A DNA stretch of 64,000 nt from Anopheles merus (Eukaryota > Arthropoda > Insecta > Diptera > Culicidae), in NCBI RefSeq assembly GCF_017562075.2, contig NC_054084.1, positions 48,258,697 to 48,322,696 of the forward strand. Direction: 5' to 3'. Under the pieces are notes generated by a model. That model made no database searches and was not told the origin of the DNA. It saw nothing but the letters and a program-made list of their open reading frames with translations. The first letter of the stretch is position 1; every line of letters begins with the position of its first letter. Positions 19,888-33,700 of the stretch are shown piece by piece. A program made the translations under genes and the position numbers.

Positions 19888-22306
19888 GTTTTCCCGATAC
19901 TGCAAACCATCCTTGGTGCTGTCACCTTTTTCGGCAGCAGAGCGTACACCTTAGGCGTATAGAGTTGAGCTTGGACGGATTCGGAAGGATCGGCAGTCGG
20001 TATTCCGACGTCCTCGAAGCTGTACGTCCAGCTGGCGGCTTGAGGGAGTGGTTCCGCGTAGGCGGCAGCTGGCGATGTAAAGTTTGAGGTTTCGATATTG
20101 ATTTCATTTTCTGTCCCTTTTGCTTTCGAGCTTTCTGTCGCGCTCACTCCGTCAGACTAACTGCGCTTCAAAATGCCGAATAATAAAAAAAGCAACTCCG
20201 GTTCAGGAAATAAGACGAGCGAGAAAATAGCAAGACGACGGAGTGCGAGTGAAAGTTTACCATTTTCTCCAAAGTTTTCCCTCAGCTGCATGAGCCAGAA
20301 AGCGTGACACAGGAGGATCCTCTGTTTCAATGGTTTCAACGGCACCAGACTCCTGCTCAACTGGAAGCTACGTCTCGTTCGCTACGTTCAGGTTTATGCT
20401 ATTAATTTTCCTTCACTTGAAAGTTTAATACCAATACAGTACTTTTAGGAATCCGACGCCACCGCCGTCGTCGCCACAACCGTTTGAGCGGATCTGCTCC
20501 CGGGGAAACCCCAAAATCGTATAAAGCCCTAGGCCCCGCTACCAGCTCTAGGTATACCGATAGTCCGGGTAATAAACACTCAATCGCTGTGTACTTTGCA
20601 CTTTCAAGACGGCTTTCAGAGCAAACCGGGAACGAAATGAAGCTTTCTGCAACTGTGTCGTCGGAGCGAATCGGCCATAGCTCTTGATGCCATTGGCAAT
20701 AAAATTTGAAAACTTACGCTTCGACGCAAAATTGCAGCAAAGTCTCTGAGTGGTGGTGGCACGTGGTGCGGGAGCGAGGAACGAATGGATCGTTAATTAC
20801 GGTAAAGTTTTCGCGAATGTATTCGCGCAAGTTGCACTTGACATTCGTCACAGAGTGAAACCCAGCGATTCCGATGTACGAACTGCAGTCTTCTGCACCC
20901 CCTTCGCGATTACATTGATTGCAAGTTGAGTCGAGTTATGGAGAAAGTTACTTAAATCCGTTCAGTTCGAGGCATCGAGATTGAAACGTGAGGTTGAAAT
21001 TTTTCTAACAGTCCACCACAGTGTTCTAAACTGTTATGAACTTTATCAAACACGATTCCCGTTTTTTACGTTGAACGCATATTTCCGACCGGTGGTATGT
21101 TTGGAAAATTAGAATGCAAAACAAATTTAGAGAATGCACATGCACAATCAGTGTATGTGTGTGTGTGTGCTCGTTTCAACCAGGTGTACACCGCGACGTT
21201 TCGTGCTACGTTAGTTAGGAAAAGACAGCCAAATAGATACACACAGACGACAGACTTGGTCGGCTCTTTGATCTATTTGCCAACGAATCGAAACAGGCCA
21301 CAGAATTGGAGGCAACGTTGCTGGTGCTCGATTTGGGAAAACGGCTGCCAAAAACTCGATCCTCACGCGAAATGACTGACAGTTTGCCTGGCGGGGCCGA
21401 AAGCTACCGAGCAGAAACTTGTTCTGAACATTTAATTTGATCTCTTACCTTGCCGTTTCAGTGGAGGAAAGTTATCTGCCAGGCCCTTAACTCCAGGCAG
21501 CAGAAAGTTGTGACAGTGAGTGTGACAGACACTTTTCCACTTTCGTGAGGGGGTATTGAGGGGATTGTGCCGGTGGCTGTTGCTAGTGCTGTTGTGGAAA
21601 CCCTCGGCACAGTCGTCATACGATGCGACAGTTTTGGGTTACGATTTGTCGTTTTCTGATACTTACGGCCATCATACGGGCCGAGAGGAGGATGGGTAAG
21701 GGTAACCGTTTAAGATGAAATGGGAATGATGTTTCCTCGAAGCGAAAGATGCGTTTGTTTGGTGTCCGTGGTCGGCGGTACCACGGCAACTAAATGTGAG
21801 ATAGTGTGGTGGAATCATTCACGGCGTCGGCGTTTTTTTCCTCTCTGTCCGCCCTTACGCTGTCCGCTTCAAACACACGGCGGATGAGTTGATTGTTATT
21901 CTTGAAGAAATTCAACAAACTTTCCTGGCCGCACTTCCGATTCGTGGTTAGTGCTATAACAGATCCCTGTTCTATTTTCGCTTTCTAACCGGTCTCTGGC
22001 TCTGGATACGTCCTAGCCATTTTCGGGTTTCATTCGATTTGGCGTCAGTCGGGTTTATCCACTACAATATCCTGGTATTGCGGTGGTTTCGCTTTCAAAG
22101 TAAACAAACTTGAGCTTTTGAGCCACTTGGAAAATCAATTTGCTGACAGGTTTATCAATAAATGAGTGGCTGACGTTTGGAAGGAACAATTTCGACCCCG
22201 CTGCTCTGTAGTTATTTCCGGAGCACTATGTCGTCGCTAGTAGGAACGAAAGTTTGGCTTTTCACGGATTCAATCCAAAATGTTTTGTCATTCCTGTGTG
22301 GAAGTA

Positions 22307-22617
22307 AAGTTTGTTGTAAAGTAACTCGTCACACTGTTGGACAATTGCATTCGGGTTGTAGAGGTAAATGAATGAATTCATCCTTGACAATTCGGTAGGC
22401 GGGCTGTTTAAGAGGACATTTGGTAGCACTTTTCCACAGAAGGCAGTTTTGAGCGTGCGATAAGTTTGTTGTAAAGTAACTCGTCACACTGTTGGACAAT
22501 TGCATTCGGGTTGTAGAGGTAAATGAATGAATTCATCCTTGACAATTCGGTAGGCGGGCTGTTTAAGAGGACATTTGGTAGCACTTTTCCACAGAAGGCA
22601 GTTTTGAGCGTGCGATA
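22307..22617. repeat. perfect tandem duplication, 155-bp unit, two copies
   Basis: Copy 1 (22307-22461) and copy 2 (22462-22616) are identical by eye. Both begin AAGTTTGTTGTAAAGTAACT and end GAGCGTGCGAT, and the match continues one base past the unit. There is no reading frame of interest inside. Identity over the whole unit implies a recent duplication or an assembly or haplotype artefact. Confidence 0.95.
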
Positions 22618-23681
22618 CACAGAGATAACACAGAGATTCTACAGGATGTTTTTTTTGCTGGTCGTCCGCTAGCCATCACAACCCGGAAAAGTAAGAAAAT
22701 AAAACTAGCTCTGACCAAGTAGAGCAAAGTTGCAGCTCCTTCAATTTAAGAATAGAACAGAAAATTGTGTATAGAAAGAACTTGCCCCCTAGCAAATCTT
22801 GCGCATCGTATGCGAAGGCAAATCAATACAACATAGGTACGGAAAAAAACAAAAAGTGTAGTGCAGTGTGATTCACGAACGGGTTTAGCTTTTGTAAGAA
22901 ATTTAGCCCAACTGCAACTGGCCAATTCTTACAATGGCTTTCGTAAAACATCTCTTGCAGTGTCGGAGCTTAAATTGCACTGCCCGAAATTTTGTGCTCT
23001 TTGCCTCAAGCGGAGGTACGAATTCGGAAGTTAAATGCACACATAATAGAGCTTACTGCATCCTCTCCATTCCTCCCCATCACAGTATCGCATAGTACAT
23101 AGAGAAGTAGACCGCACGCTGCCTTTTATTCGTTCCGCTCTGAGGTGGTTGCTGGATTTTCTGCTCTTATTGTGTGTTTCAATCCCGGTTTATGTTGTTT
23201 TTTTAGTTTGGTGTGTTTTGGCTCCACTCACTTGGCAGAACATAATTCTATTAAATTTCATTTACCACTCACCCGCTTTCGCTATCACGTTTGGACGATG
23301 TGTAGAGAAGTCAAAGCGTGGTTTTGGTAAAGGTAAAAGAGAAAAATACTCTTTGGAAAAGAGGGTAACACAGAGAGCCGAAGAGGCGTTTAGTCATATT
23401 TTTTTTCTGTTGTGTACCATACACATCGTTAGAATAGTACAGTTTCTTCAGCAGTGAAACTTTGGCCGAATCGAATAAAGTGAAATGAAACGGAAAAAAG
23501 GATCCTCTAAGCAGAAGCTGCAACTGAACGCTGCATGGCGCGCAAAGCACAACACGCGCTGCTAGTTGAGATGTAGATTGTTTTTGCGTAATTGAATCAA
23601 ACTTTTCGACATGCAAACCAGTGGCGACATATTGCTGGAAAGTGCTCAGAATCGAAACGAGTGACGAGGAAGCAAACAAAG

Positions 23682-23685
<4 letters not shown>

Positions 23686-23758
<73 letters not shown>
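23686..23758. repeat. (GA)n microsatellite, interrupted
   Basis: About 73 bp of GA dinucleotides with AAAG interruptions near 23716 and 23722. It accounts for the Ser-Leu open frames on the minus strand and the Arg-Glu frame on the plus strand here. Confidence 0.94.
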
Positions 23759-23763
<5 letters not shown>

Positions 23764-26700
23764 AGAACGTTTCTTGTTGAGATTTTCCGACAAAGTTGCT
23801 GTAGTGATGAGCTACTGTCTTCCCGATGTAAATACGTCCCGATGTTGCTTCACGACCAACCATTTCAAAATGTCACTAGCGCTTGCTGAATGTGGAATGC
23901 ATAATAAACACAAAGTCTTGCAAAGATCTTTATGCTGACGCTAAATCCCTACGTCGAGCTTCCACTTCTGGTGCGGAGATGAATCCTTTGACCGTCCGTA
24001 ACGGAGCAACTAGATTCGGTTTCTTCGCTTATTACCGGAAGTGTATGCATGAACGGCACGGTACAATACGATTCTGACGGGTTTGCTGTTGCGTTAATTA
24101 AATTTTGAGTTTTATCGCAATGATGGTGCACCATGATCGGGAAGCAGCTAGTAGCAATGGTAAACGATACACTTTAGCTTAATTTTAAGTTAGCTGTTCC
24201 GCAGAACGGTGTAGCGAAAGCAAGCGACTCTGTGCGCGTTGAAACCGTAATCTTCTGTTTTTTCTGCCACACTGTGTGTTCTGATACTCCAGGACGTAGA
24301 GAGTTTTAAAACTAATCTAGTATTGGTAACTGTCTATGTAATAGACTGTATAAAGCAGTGACAGTGTACGCTGATTAGCGATGGGTTTGGCGAGTCATCG
24401 CGTTAATGAACATTAAGCGCATGACACGTCCTTGACCTTTTATCCTCGTATTACAGCAAAGTATTACTTATAGTGGCAACGCGGGTGTAGATAAATACAG
24501 CTTTTAAGTAGAAAAAATACTGGAATTAACCATCAACCACGATGCCTTTACAGATGTAGCCAAGCTGTTGAAAGGAATAGAATTAATTTGTTATAAGTAG
24601 CACCGGTGGTCGAGTTGCTTCATGATTTGATTGAGTTGTTAAGATAATACACTCTATTAAAAACCGTGACAACAATATATATGCTCCGTTCAAGGGTGGC
24701 GTGCTAGTACGACAAGCCTGAAGACTCCGGATGCTTATATCTACCGGAATGTCCGGCATGTAACGTGACGTGAATGTGGCGCCTTTCATCCCCTGCTGCT
24801 GCCACTGGTGAGTGTAGGCATGTGGGACCGAAGTGGAACGGTGCAAAAACCATATGAGGTGGAAAACAAACATCCGAACGGAAAATTACATTGTACGCTA
24901 GGTGGCCCATGCTGAAGGTGGGTTAATGAATGAATAACGCATGGGAACAGGACATGAAACACGATGGCATGGGAAAACCATTCGCACCGTTCGAGTGGGC
25001 CATAACGGGTACTAGGTAGGAGCATTGACAGGCAGGAGTCACCCCGTACCCGAACTTGCCAGCCAGCGCCAGGTTCATTAGACAAGGCTTAACCGTGGCC
25101 GAGGTGTTATTTGTGAGAGCACTTATTATAGTTGGTCTTTTATGGTTTGCCAAGAAAGGTAGTACACACCGTAGCCATACAACCAAGTGTAGGAATTGGA
25201 AGAAACGTCCAGCTGGTAGAGTTGGCGTGACATTCGCGTTATGTAGTTGGAAGTAGAAACACGACACGCACTTTTCATAAATCAAATATTTCTCTACGGG
25301 GCATATGGTTTAGGCAGGGTTACCATACTTACTTACTCATGCCTCAAGGCTAAACTCTGGGAGTGAAATTTTGATCAACTTCGCTAGCAATGCTCTAATG
25401 GTCCAAACGACGGAACCGACTTTAACTAGGGTACCTATGTTTGTAGCACTTCTCCCACTGTCAAACGAGGATGTTTTCCTTTGCTTTTCGGATACAGTGT
25501 TTCCTTGCACGAGTGTGTTTTTTTGGTTCGCACACAAAAAAGTACCAGGAAAATGGATGTTTCCAGACCGCATTTGTTGTTGGTTTTTCATTTTACATGG
25601 TTCAATGTAGGCAGCACGGCGAAATCAATTTCCACACCGCGCAACTGCTCCAAAGCAGAATGGGAGGCTTAGTAGAATGGGATACGAAACTTTTGTCTCT
25701 TAGGCATCGTTCGATGCAAATGAACTGCTGCGGTTGTCTGCGAACATACTGGCAAGGGGGAACATCGATACGGCGTCGCAAGCTTGACGTGAGGATATTA
25801 AAAGCATATGTTTAGTATGTGCGTCGGTTGTAGGATGCGGACAGGACCGTCTGTCGCGTATTCGCTGCGAAAAAGCCAGTCATCTCCAGGGGTAGGTAGG
25901 TGTTGGTATGGTTGGATTCGGAATTTGGAATGCTCAGTCGACCGGGATGACCTGAGAAAAACCAGGAAATCCAATGAAAAACATCCTGCCTTCCCATTTA
26001 TTAAACGAATGACACATAACCTCATAAATCTGTTCGGTTTTACTTTTGTGTAAAATTTACTGCCGGCAGTGTGTATGTGGTGCCGCTAGAGCAAGCTCCA
26101 ACCGAGTCGAGTAGTATTCTGATCACTTTTACAAGTGGGCCACTGATCGCTGAACGTTTTGTAAGCTCAAACCAAGTCCGTTGGTGTCTTTGGTGTGCAG
26201 AAAATGAGTATTAAACTCGCACAGCTTGTAGATTTAAAATTGAACTTTCGTTTCTTGACTAACGCTTACATCGGTGGATGCAGTGAGGTGGAGAAAAATT
26301 GGGAAATATATGGAGGAAAGTACAGAATGTGAAACAACAAAAACGATGGTGGGGGCGGTAACACCGTAGCTGCGTTCGATTTAATGCAGTCATATCTCAA
26401 AAGCTCCTGCTGGCACGGCGGAAGAATTTTAGCTCAAAGCACAAAACTCCACTGATAATATTTGCCGTTAAAAGACACCCTGGCACACTGGCTTCGCTTT
26501 TGTGATTTATTAGCTCCGGCTGCTCAAGAGGAGTGAAACAACTTTCGCAGATTTCATTTCTCACACTTGCAAGCAAGAAAAAAATAGATTTCAGTTCTTT
26601 GTCTCCTAACGATATGAGGGTGGCCGATGGTAGTAACAATAGACGCAAGCGAACGAAATAAGATAAAAAATATTGTTTCGCGCTGCGTATATGTATGTGT

Positions 26701-29700
26701 GTGTGTTGGTGGATCCTCCCCTATGTACAGGACAATCGTCGGAGGGATCAAATGATAGGAAGATTTTATTATCATGTTGCATTAGCGAAAATATGGTTTA
26801 TGGACATAAAATTTTGCCCTGTAACGAGGACAAGTAGGAGCTTTTTTATGATGCTTCATCAAATGATTCATTCCTTCCGTTAACACCGTCCGCTGGCAGC
26901 ACGGCACCACCGACCGTGTAGCTACCAAGGAACCTCGACCATCTTCTTGCCGACAAGCCGTAAAATGGCTTTTGTTCGGTCAATTTTGCCAGTATTTGTA
27001 GAAATGGTACCCAGAGATGCAATCTCTCCGGGCCGAGAGCAGCAGCTTGCTTTCTTCTGTGTAAGATTTGAAATGGTGTGGCGTATATTTTGTCGCTAGA
27101 AATGTAGCATTCCGTTCTGTAGTCGAAGGATTACAAATGTTGAGATCATATTTTATTTGCTTTCCGTGCATATGAGCACAAACACAAAGGCACGCTTTGT
27201 TCGGCTTTGTGTCGGCCTGCTGTTTAGCGTAATTTGGGTTTGAGAATGTGTATTTTGTGCGAGAGTGATTGTAGGAATAAGCAATTCAAGAAGTAACAGA
27301 AGGAAAGCTTTTGTGACAGCATTATAACGGGGTGTTTTTTGTTTTGCTGCAGTGGATATGTGAATCAATTTACTTGAAACAATCGTATGACGCATGTAAT
27401 TTTTGATTGGTTTGCGGTTACACAAACAATTCTACTTAAAAATAAAACAGAAAAGTGGATAACTTTAAAAAAATCCTTTGATAGCAAAATCGAATGCAAT
27501 TCAAACGCAAGCGTCGCACGTGTGTTGTTTGCCTTGATAAAAGCGATTTGAACATTGCATTTTTTGCCACACTCAAATTAGATCGCCGCACGACTTTCAT
27601 ACTGTTTTTATACAATCTCAAGAAAGCACAAAAAGGGTAGTGTTGTTAAAGAAATGGCGGCATTTCAAAAAAGGCATCTGAGTGCAAATCGGGTATAGAG
27701 GAGCAGCATGTATAGTCCAAAGTGGGCAAACGTAAACCGACACACACACTCACACATTCTAACTTAATGCTTGCCCAAAAAGGAATGTCATGGACCAAAA
27801 TTGCAGAGAATGCTAGCGAGGGGGAAAACATACACATACCTTAACTGCACGCTGAGAATACATTGACTGTAGCTGTAGCCATTGCTACTATTTTTTCCTA
27901 GCCCGCGTGCATAACTCTGCGCTTTGGGGCGGTATGAAATAAAGAAAGTAAAGGGTGGCAGTGTTCTGGCCGTGTGGACCCTGTATTAGTTAGGTCAATT
28001 ATCCCGATCCACGGCAAAAGGGGCAGCACAGAGGAGTTGACGTGCGAGAAATATGCCACGGTGAAGGTGAAGCGACGATTGTGGGTCTGTGAAGAGGGCA
28101 TAGGTCTGCGGAGGGTGAGGTTGGAGCAGGAAAGCAAAACAAAACTCGTTCATACACTGTCTTGCAATGGTTCTGGTGGGCGTCTGTGGCTTTTATTTTC
28201 ATCATTTTACTTCCATCGTAGATATAAATACTGGCCATTGAAAGATCTAATGTAAGATTTTCCATGCAGCAAACGAACGAACGAGTTGTCCCACGTGACC
28301 GAGTGTCGGCAGGCGGACACAGGGGGAGGGTGCTAGGGTGAAAGGGTTGTGCTCTATAATCGACAATCGCCATCGTTCGATGCTGGCCGTATATGTGAGC
28401 GACGTTAAACGGCGTCCCAGCGGAAAGATCACCCACAATGGCATGGTCTGGTTTGGATTGGGTGTACGTGGCCATGTGGTGTGCTGCTCTGCTTTTGCCA
28501 TCGAGGAGAGGGTGTGGGTAGGAAAATTGGAAACATAAGATTGAATAGAATTGAACCATTAACTTAAAACAGGGTCATTTAAAATGAATATGAAGAAAAA
28601 GCAATGGAATTGGTTTCTTTCTGTGCCACTATGTACTGTTTAGTAAAGTTAAGTAAGAAACATGCGATCTCACTCGTGGCCTCATTCAAATATGAGATCT
28701 CTTGTTATAACATATTGCAGTAAAATGTGATGAATAAATGGTTTGAAAATGGTTCTCTCAAGAAAGAATAGCGATTGATATTTCGTTCGATTGTAGGTAA
28801 AATGGATTTAAAAAAATCTATTACATTTTACAACTAATTCCTTAACTTCATACGAAAAAAGTTCTTTCAGATTGTCATTTTTAAATTACAAACGTTGTTT
28901 GAACAAAAGTCCGTTACACCATAGCCATGCTGCTAAGGCAAAGTACTAGCATACGAATCTTTGTTATGGGTTGCAGATAAGACGTGTAGAGAGACATACG
29001 TCCCTGGACAATCGGTCGAAATGCAAATGACACGCTCTAACACACAGTGGGGACATGAAGGGATCGTACCGAACGGAATCGAAATAAATTCCCAAACATC
29101 AAAGTGTTGAAGTGTAGTATAGTATCGTGGTACAGAGAGGGTAGCAGGAGCCGAAAGAAAAATAGTATTGGATATAATCATTCTTTCTTTCTTTCTTTGG
29201 ATGAATTTATATCTTGTTTCCTGCCATTGCCCATTTGCTCTTCACCAGTAGCATCGTACCGGAGAGAACGGTTTATCGCCTGGCAGCAAATGGAAGCGGC
29301 GCACGATGCAATTCGTCTTGTTTAGGATTTTGGAGAAGGAAAGGGTACGGTAAACTATTTTGTCGTATCTGCACGAGTATGTGTGTGTATGTATTTGTCT
29401 ATGGTGACATTTTCAGGCAGTTGCCCGTAGGTGCTGTGCATACCTTTCTTGATTGCTCGGGAAAAAGGGAAAAGTTCTTGAGATGTTTCCATTCCCCGTA
29501 CTCCATGCATCGGAATGATCGGAGTCGTACGCACGATGCACAAGCACCAATGGTAGCCACAATCCTATCGCCTATAAAACTGATCGTATTATGTCATTAA
29601 GAGTGGGACAGACGAGCAGCCGAACAAATGGGAAACGCGTGGTGTGGTGTCTGGCAACGCGATTGCAACGATTTCCCTCGCAAACAGCACCGAATGCCCT

Positions 29701-32433
29701 GGAACGGGAGCCACGCAGGATAGTGCTGGGCGGCACACGGTGAGGTATAAAAATATAAGGCAAAATACCGAGCAAAAGAATGCAATGTTTAGATAAACAT
29801 CGTCGCCGTCGCCGGGCAATCTTCTGTACGGTAGATGCTGTGCACTTTTCTGGTGCTTGAATTTCAATACACACTCACACACTCTCCACTCTCATTCGAA
29901 CAAGCGAGCCAATGAAAGAGCGACATCATTACTTGGTGCGTTTGTTCCATGTGCATGTGCGGGATCCATTTCAAAGAGAATGAAAGGCTGCAGCAGCATC
30001 CCTACCGGGCTCCCTGATCTGCCCGCACTCGCTGCCGAGCAACAAATGCACCTTCGCCCACACGTACGAGGTGACGCAGCTTTGAATGCATCCGAGCTGA
30101 GGCCGGAGATCGTTTGGCGTTGCAAATAGTTGTGTCCTGGCCCGGTTGTCGGAAGCAAAACTGTTTGCCAGCACTAAAAATGGCGAAATAGATTATTCGC
30201 TCGTTTCCATGTCCGGGTGCTTTGCATTTCCATTCCCGCTTGCACATCGATAGAACTTGTTTAAAAAAAAGAATCGTCCGTAGGTGGACCACCGGAACAG
30301 AGCAAAGAAAGCAAGGGCAGCTTTCGATTGCCTGCTGCAAGGGTGGCAGAGCATCGGGTTGTGGTACAGTTTTTCGTTTACGTATTTTCCTATCGACACA
30401 TAAATAGTTATGAGAAGATGCATTCAATAAAGTGTTAGATTTTATTCCGACTCGTTCGTTTCGAATAGCATGCTCGAGTTTGGATCGTCGAAAAATGGCC
30501 AGCTATGAAGTTAAAGGGAAAAACGAAGCGCGGCAGCGGGTGGAAATCCGAGCAGCGTGCTCGTTGCCATCAGAGCAATAAGTGTTTGCGAACGCTACGA
30601 GAATGCCAATAGGAGGCGAACTGAAATGGCTACAAGGGGTTGCAAGTCTGCACGGATGCATGCAGCAACTACGGTGGTACGGTGGTTTCGTGCACGTTTG
30701 GCTTTCGATGCACACAGAGGAGGGCTATCTGCAGAACTGCCGCCGTTCCAGAACGCCTGGGACATTTGACATTGGGGCAATCTGGGTCGTCGGTGCCGAT
30801 GTCGGCGCGCTTGCCGCCAATCGTAACTCGAGTCTCGGGTTGGCGAGATTAGAATGGTTAAATATTTATACCCATTTCCAGATTAGGTCGTGTGCGGTAA
30901 AGTGCGATAGCCGTTGTCGATAGTTTAAATTAATACGCTTTATCAGATTGAACTTCCGGTACGGAATCGTTTGCCTGCGCACGGCGACGAGGACGACGAC
31001 AATTTGAGGGCTGTGTCGTGAATATTATTTCGTTGTTTGAGGTTTGCCTTTCGACTGGGATAGATAGCATAGCAGAGTGTGTGTATCGGATATCACGGAA
31101 ATGATTGGGTGCAGATCGTTTGTTGTATGTATAAATAAGGCGAGCAATAAGGTGAGTATTTACGTTTGGCAGAATTGTTTGCTTCTACTGTCATCTTTTT
31201 GCTGCAATTTTAATCCAGGCATGAAATGTTATCGAACAGAGTTGAATTAAAGTAGAGTATTTTTGTTTGAATCGAGACCACACGAACAAACGTGTTAAAC
31301 ATACGCGCCGCGGTGGTCTTTCTCGGGGATTAAATAAAATACGCAGAAACCTTCGTAAAACAGGATTCTTGCACAACCATCGCGCAGCGCAATATGGTAA
31401 ATCGTCTTCGTCGGACAAAAAATACCCCCTTTGCACGTAGGTGTTGGAGAAACCACCGCTGTGCGCACAAAATGAAGTGCAAATCTGCCCGTTTCTGCCG
31501 CACATCAAAAGTGTGCATAAATTTTGTCCGTGCGCGAGAGCTCGAGACAGGAGAAAATGAGAATATGATATATGAAAATGTATTAGTCTCGGGTTGGCAC
31601 AGAGTGGGCCATTATATCCTTTTTTGTAAGAGTGTGTGTGTGTGTATGTGCAGGCTGAATATTTCCTGCTCTTCGTTTGGCAAGCAAAGCCGTTATACAG
31701 GCTTGCAATTTGAGTGAGTTTTTTTGTCTGCAACCCCTTTGTAGTGGTGCAGTTGGGATGCACCACTATTAAGCCCTTATGGGAAGGGAAAACGCGAACG
31801 GCTGAAAAGAGCGGTGAATTATGTAGCGTTGCGTAAGTGAAACAACACCTCAGTCCAGGATCAACTTTGAATCTTTGATTTTTTTCCTCCATACATGGAA
31901 GCAACATGGTCAAGGCAGGTGACGCTTGCTAGAAAAGTTTTGCATAAAATTTATTATGGATTGCGAGAACAGTATGGAATAGTGCGGTTGCAAATAGAAG
32001 AGAAAGAGGAAAATAGCATAGAATCATAAACTACGACGAAACAAGGTAGCTTTTTAGCATTTTTACGAGTTTCAAGTGATGTGTGGTAGTATGTGTGTGA
32101 GCATTGTTGTACTACGATGCATCAAGTGTCAAAGGTTTGGGCGAGAGCAAAAGCGTTCTCGCACCAGAAGTAGGGAATATGGGAGGGTTTGTTTCTCATG
32201 ATCAAACGTACACACGGAGGATAAGGGAGCGTCAGACAGTATAATGGCAAATGTGTTTCATCGTGTCAGCTGGGAAAAATTTATCATGCAAGTGTAACGT
32301 TTACGCGTGCAGCAGCATATAGACGGAAGGTAAAAGCTGCTAGAAGTGGCGGTACGTACCATTTCGCGTACGGGCTAGAGTTCACTTTTCCTGCTCGGTT
32401 AAAGAGTGTCGCGGTTTAGTTTTTGAATGTAGG

Positions 32434-32503
32434 AGCTGCGCAGCTGCTTTACATCCAGCAGATTCTAGCACGAGGAAATGTGTTGCTAGATTTCACTAGA
32501 ATC
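32434..32503. repeat. cluster of palindromes and nested inverted repeats
   Basis: A perfect 12-bp palindrome, AGCTGCGCAGCT (32434-32445), is followed by GATTCTAG (32461-32468) and its exact inverse CTAGAATC (32496-32503). Inside that pair are CTAGCA and TGCTAG. The segment could form two adjacent hairpins. No gene is recognised here. Confidence 0.7.
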
Positions 32504-33585
32504 GCTCATTATCCCTGGTTCCTGTGCAATATGGCAGCCGACTGAATATCGTACGAGATAATATCCCGCAACTTCTCCTCAGGAGGGGCTCTAACTGAGT
32601 AGCTGCAAATTATATTTTAATGACAAATGTAACGGATGTAGTAGAAAGATTACACGCCGGGTGCGTCTTAACTAGTATCCATTAGCTGAGTTTCTTGCAC
32701 CGATGCAACCCAGGTATACCTATCCAATGGGTTCGTATTTGTTCAAACGAGACCTTTGCTTGATCTCTGTTGACATTAACCTTAGCCACTGCTCCACACG
32801 GCACACAGCAGGACTATCTGCTTCATACGTGCATGGGTGTCAACGTTGGTTACGGTTTACGGTGATTAGATATGCAAACAATGGAGCCCTTCTGCGCTCA
32901 CACCCACACACAACCATGTAGAAGGACGCAGGCACACGCCCATTCCTGTTGCCGTGCCGTATAGGTGGTGATAGAAAGATGGCACAGCACAGATATCAAC
33001 AGCAGCATGTGTGTATGAGTTTGCTGAAGATGTGTCTGCAACAGATGGTTCCAGCGCAAATAAATTGTGGCCCGTCACACTTGGGAAGAGTATAAGTCGT
33101 GTTGGGGTTGTAGAATTGTATTGTGCATTGCACAAGTGTACATTGACTTTCTAGCTTACAAGGGGAACGAGTTTGATCCTGATTTCCTGGTCAGCCAGCA
33201 CAAGTATAATGTAATTAGGTTGCGAACGTTGTACATGTAGAGTATTACACTATTAGGGTTGAAGTAGGTTAGTTTGTGGTAGTCAACAGTTGTGGAAATG
33301 AAACGTATTTTGGTGTGATACTTGTGTCCAACACAAATTGTACATCATGAAATTAGCATTTGCAAATTATTGTGTCTTAAGAAGCACTTTGAAGCACTGA
33401 AATGGTATGTCAGTTTATTTTAAACCATAAATAAAATTGGTGGAATTCATCGTTTCTAGTTGGATGGATTGATAGTTTGTTGAAACTTTTAAAAGTTTGT
33501 GGTAATAGAGAAGTTTTGTTTATTCTATAAACTGGGTATACATTTTCCCTTTGTAATGATGAATGATTTCTATAATGGTTAATAT

Positions 33586-33700
33586 CAGTGGCCTCCGATT
33601 TGTGGTCCGCAAATCTCTTGTGGTCCGTGGCGTAATGCGACGTGGTTTGCAAATCGACTCATTTAACAAAACATGTGTCCGCAAAACAAAATAACTTTTT
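33586..33700 (+). mobile_element. hAT-like terminal fragment (one end only)
   Basis: CAGTGGCCTCCGA at 33586 is followed by TTGTGGTCCGCAAATC and then TTGTGGTCCGTGG. This resembles the CAGNGGTTCTCAA-type terminal repeat and the GTGGTCCGC subterminal repeats common in hAT elements. The flanking 8 bases are GTTAATAT. I found no matching right-hand end within about 1 kb downstream, so this may be a truncated copy or a chance resemblance. The right boundary given is arbitrary. Confidence 0.35.

Larger units (their letters stand above)
13061..22306. other. non-coding stretch, no confident gene
   Basis: The minus strand of 13100-13650 stays open partly because the plus strand is purine-rich. CAG-rich DNA at 18300-18660 gives open frames on both strands without domains. 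A TATA-like and initiator-like pair lies at 16875-16908. None of these amounts to a supported gene. Confidence 0.55.
22618..33585. other. non-coding stretch, no confident gene
   Basis: It contains the GA repeat at 23686, AT-rich DNA around 28560-28920 and the palindrome cluster at 32434. A minus-strand open frame at 31191-31913 (240 codons) has no recognisable domain or splice context. Confidence 0.55.

Noticed and set aside
23311..23863. Minus-strand Ser-Leu-rich open frames
   Set aside because: They are the GA repeat read in translation, with no domain outside the repeat.
31191..31913. 240-codon minus-strand frame
   Set aside because: No family resemblance, no conserved motif and no upstream or downstream exon. 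It is long for chance but insufficient as a gene call.
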